Origin: Spirometra erinaceieuropaei
Lineage: Eukaryota > Platyhelminthes > Cestoda > Diphyllobothriidea > Diphyllobothriidae
Direction of reading: 5' to 3'
NCBI GenBank assembly: GCA_902702965.1
Contig: CACRXP010000016.1
Coordinates: forward strand, 1,559,544 to 1,623,543
DNA length: 64,000 nt
The notes under the pieces are model-generated. The model saw nothing but the letters and a program-made list of their open reading frames with translations. It was not told the origin of the DNA and did not search any database. Below, piece after piece: positions 63,237-64,000 of the stretch. How positions within the stretch are numbered: position 1 is the first letter of the stretch; every line of letters starts with the position of its first letter. The translations under genes were made by a program, and so were the position numbers.

Positions 63237-63841
63237 TCACTTGTCTTTGTCGGTAATACCATTCTGCCTATATATCATGCGCCGCTGTGCGGCTGCTGGT
63301 TGGGCTCGAGAGAGAGAGCCCTTAAGGCACAACGGAACGAGTGAGTTCCGTATGAACGATCGGTGAGCGCCCCCTACCAAATGTGTACCAGTTAAGTAGC
63401 CATTTTTGCCGAGTGTGGTTTCTGCAGATGGCCAAAAGGAACTGCACTCAAATGTCAACAGCCCAACGTGTCTGAAACATCACAGGATTATGCCACCTGT
63501 TAATTAATATTGTGACCCCACTTAAGCAGTCCTTCCTAGTCAACACACATTTCAGAATTTCGGTTAACGTTTAATGAGATCGGTCACTGAGTGTAGTTTC
63601 GGAAAGACAGGCTCAGCGCACTCAGCAAAGTACACTAATGATTACTGCGAAGTGCACACCATGTTTCGCTTCATATTTGATCAACTTGCTTGGATGTGCA
63701 AAAACAGCAATTGCCTAAAAAACTGAGAAGACAGCTTAGGTATGTGCCCATTCTTTAGGTTCAGCGTTGTTTGTTGTGTTAAGGTCATTTGTCTGTCGTC
63801 CAGGTTATCTCATCGAGGCTCTGATTACGGGTAAATTTCAC

Positions 63842-63916
63842 NNNNNNNNNNNNNNNNNNNNNNNNNNNNNNNNNNNNNNNNNNNNNNNNNNNNNNNNNNN
63901 NNNNNNNNNNNNNNNN
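63842..63916. other. Assembly gap (75 N)
   Basis: A run of N. Nothing recognisable was seen in the flanking 63594-63841 and 63917-64000. Confidence 1.
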
Positions 63917-64000
63917 AGGAGCTGTGTGCCAAAGTGGGCTTTGCATCTGATGGGTGTTCAAAGGGGTCAGACCTGCACTGTGAAATTTCCTCACCCTTGA

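Larger units (their letters stand above)
62746..63378. mobile_element. Two tRNA-derived SINE copies in inverted orientation
   Basis: A reverse copy (62746 to about 63038) and a forward copy (63039-63378) face each other. Equal 228-bp arms (62743-62970 and 63039-63266) flank a 68-bp GA/CT-rich centre. Each copy has a tRNA-like head (TGGCCCGGTGGGTAGAGGCG; GAGTTCGAGGCTCGGG) and the tail ending GTCGGTAATACCATTCTG. AAATATGTACCAG (62733-62745) and AAATGTGTACCAG (63379-63391) look like a 13-bp target-site duplication with one mismatch, so the pair may have inserted as one unit. Confidence 0.82.
62245..63593. mobile_element. Tc1/mariner-type palindromic element split by two SINEs
   Basis: Left part 62245-62732: GAAGGATTTCTTAAGTGG, TTTAAATGCACTTCTTTTCG and AGAGACCACACTCAGTAAAA match the arm of 4298-5246. 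Right part 63392-63593: CATTTTTGCCGAGTGTGGTT, ACCCCACTTAAGCAGTCCTT and GAGATCGGTCACTGAGTG match the opposite arm. The SINE pair sits between them, so the element was in place before the SINEs. The extreme left terminus is missing. Confidence 0.75.

Overview
This looks like a window from a flatworm nuclear genome, most likely a cestode (tapeworm) or close relative. The host genes have spliceosomal introns down to 29-32 nt. Most of the DNA is transposon debris typical of platyhelminth genomes: CR1/Jockey-like LINEs, an RTE-like LINE with a C2H2 finger tail, Penelope-like GIY-YIG fragments, Tc1/mariner-type palindromic elements and a tRNA-derived SINE. The lineage is an inference. The sequence directly shows only a repeat-rich eukaryotic contig with one assembly gap (63842-63916).

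Only two conventional protein genes can be rebuilt exon by exon, and they converge. A classical short-chain dehydrogenase/reductase (SDR, 264 aa, six coding exons) runs forward from 32417 to 42000. RUVBL1/Pontin (456 aa, seven coding exons) runs in reverse from 48801 to 42205. Their stop codons are 204 bp apart. Both have large, repeat-filled introns beside tiny ones. One intact tRNA-Ala(UGC) lies at 15847-15918. Weaker host candidates are an acidic/basic exon-like block at 14256-14463 (minus) and a 396-nt minus-strand open frame at 48988-49384, just upstream of RUVBL1.

Layout: 0.3-1.6 kb, two reverse LINE copies, one holding a SINE; 2.1-2.7, mariner transposase relic; 2.8-3.7, LINE 3' ends; 4.3-5.2, complete Tc1/mariner-type palindromic element; 5.3-6.8, dispersed repeat 'R1'; 6.8-8.9, half palindromic element and Penelope-like fragments; 9.9-10.6, trinucleotide tracts and a tandem duplication; 11-14.8, largely unrecognised; 14.9-16.3, LINE pieces and tRNA-Ala; 16.7-18.4, LINE endonuclease relic; 19.2-30, dense LINE mosaic including an uninterrupted 734-codon endonuclease/RT frame and a 111-bp-arm palindrome; 30-32, Penelope-like fragments; 32.4-48.8, the two host genes; 49-53.2, LINE fragments; 53.3-60.7, RTE-like LINE with five finger-like motifs, set in a (CA)n-rich compound repeat; 61-63.6, Penelope-like fragment, then a palindromic element carrying two SINEs in inverted orientation.

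The most interesting observation is that the tRNA-derived SINE carries a sequence with the layout of a type I hammerhead ribozyme (CUGAnGA, a short stem II, GAAA, a palindromic stem III, and 6-bp stem I arms). One insertion begins and ends in the same 51-52-bp segment, as expected if a circular or tandem RNA was reverse-transcribed. A second hammerhead-like motif occurs twice near Penelope-like relics. Both are inferences from sequence and need covariation or cleavage tests.
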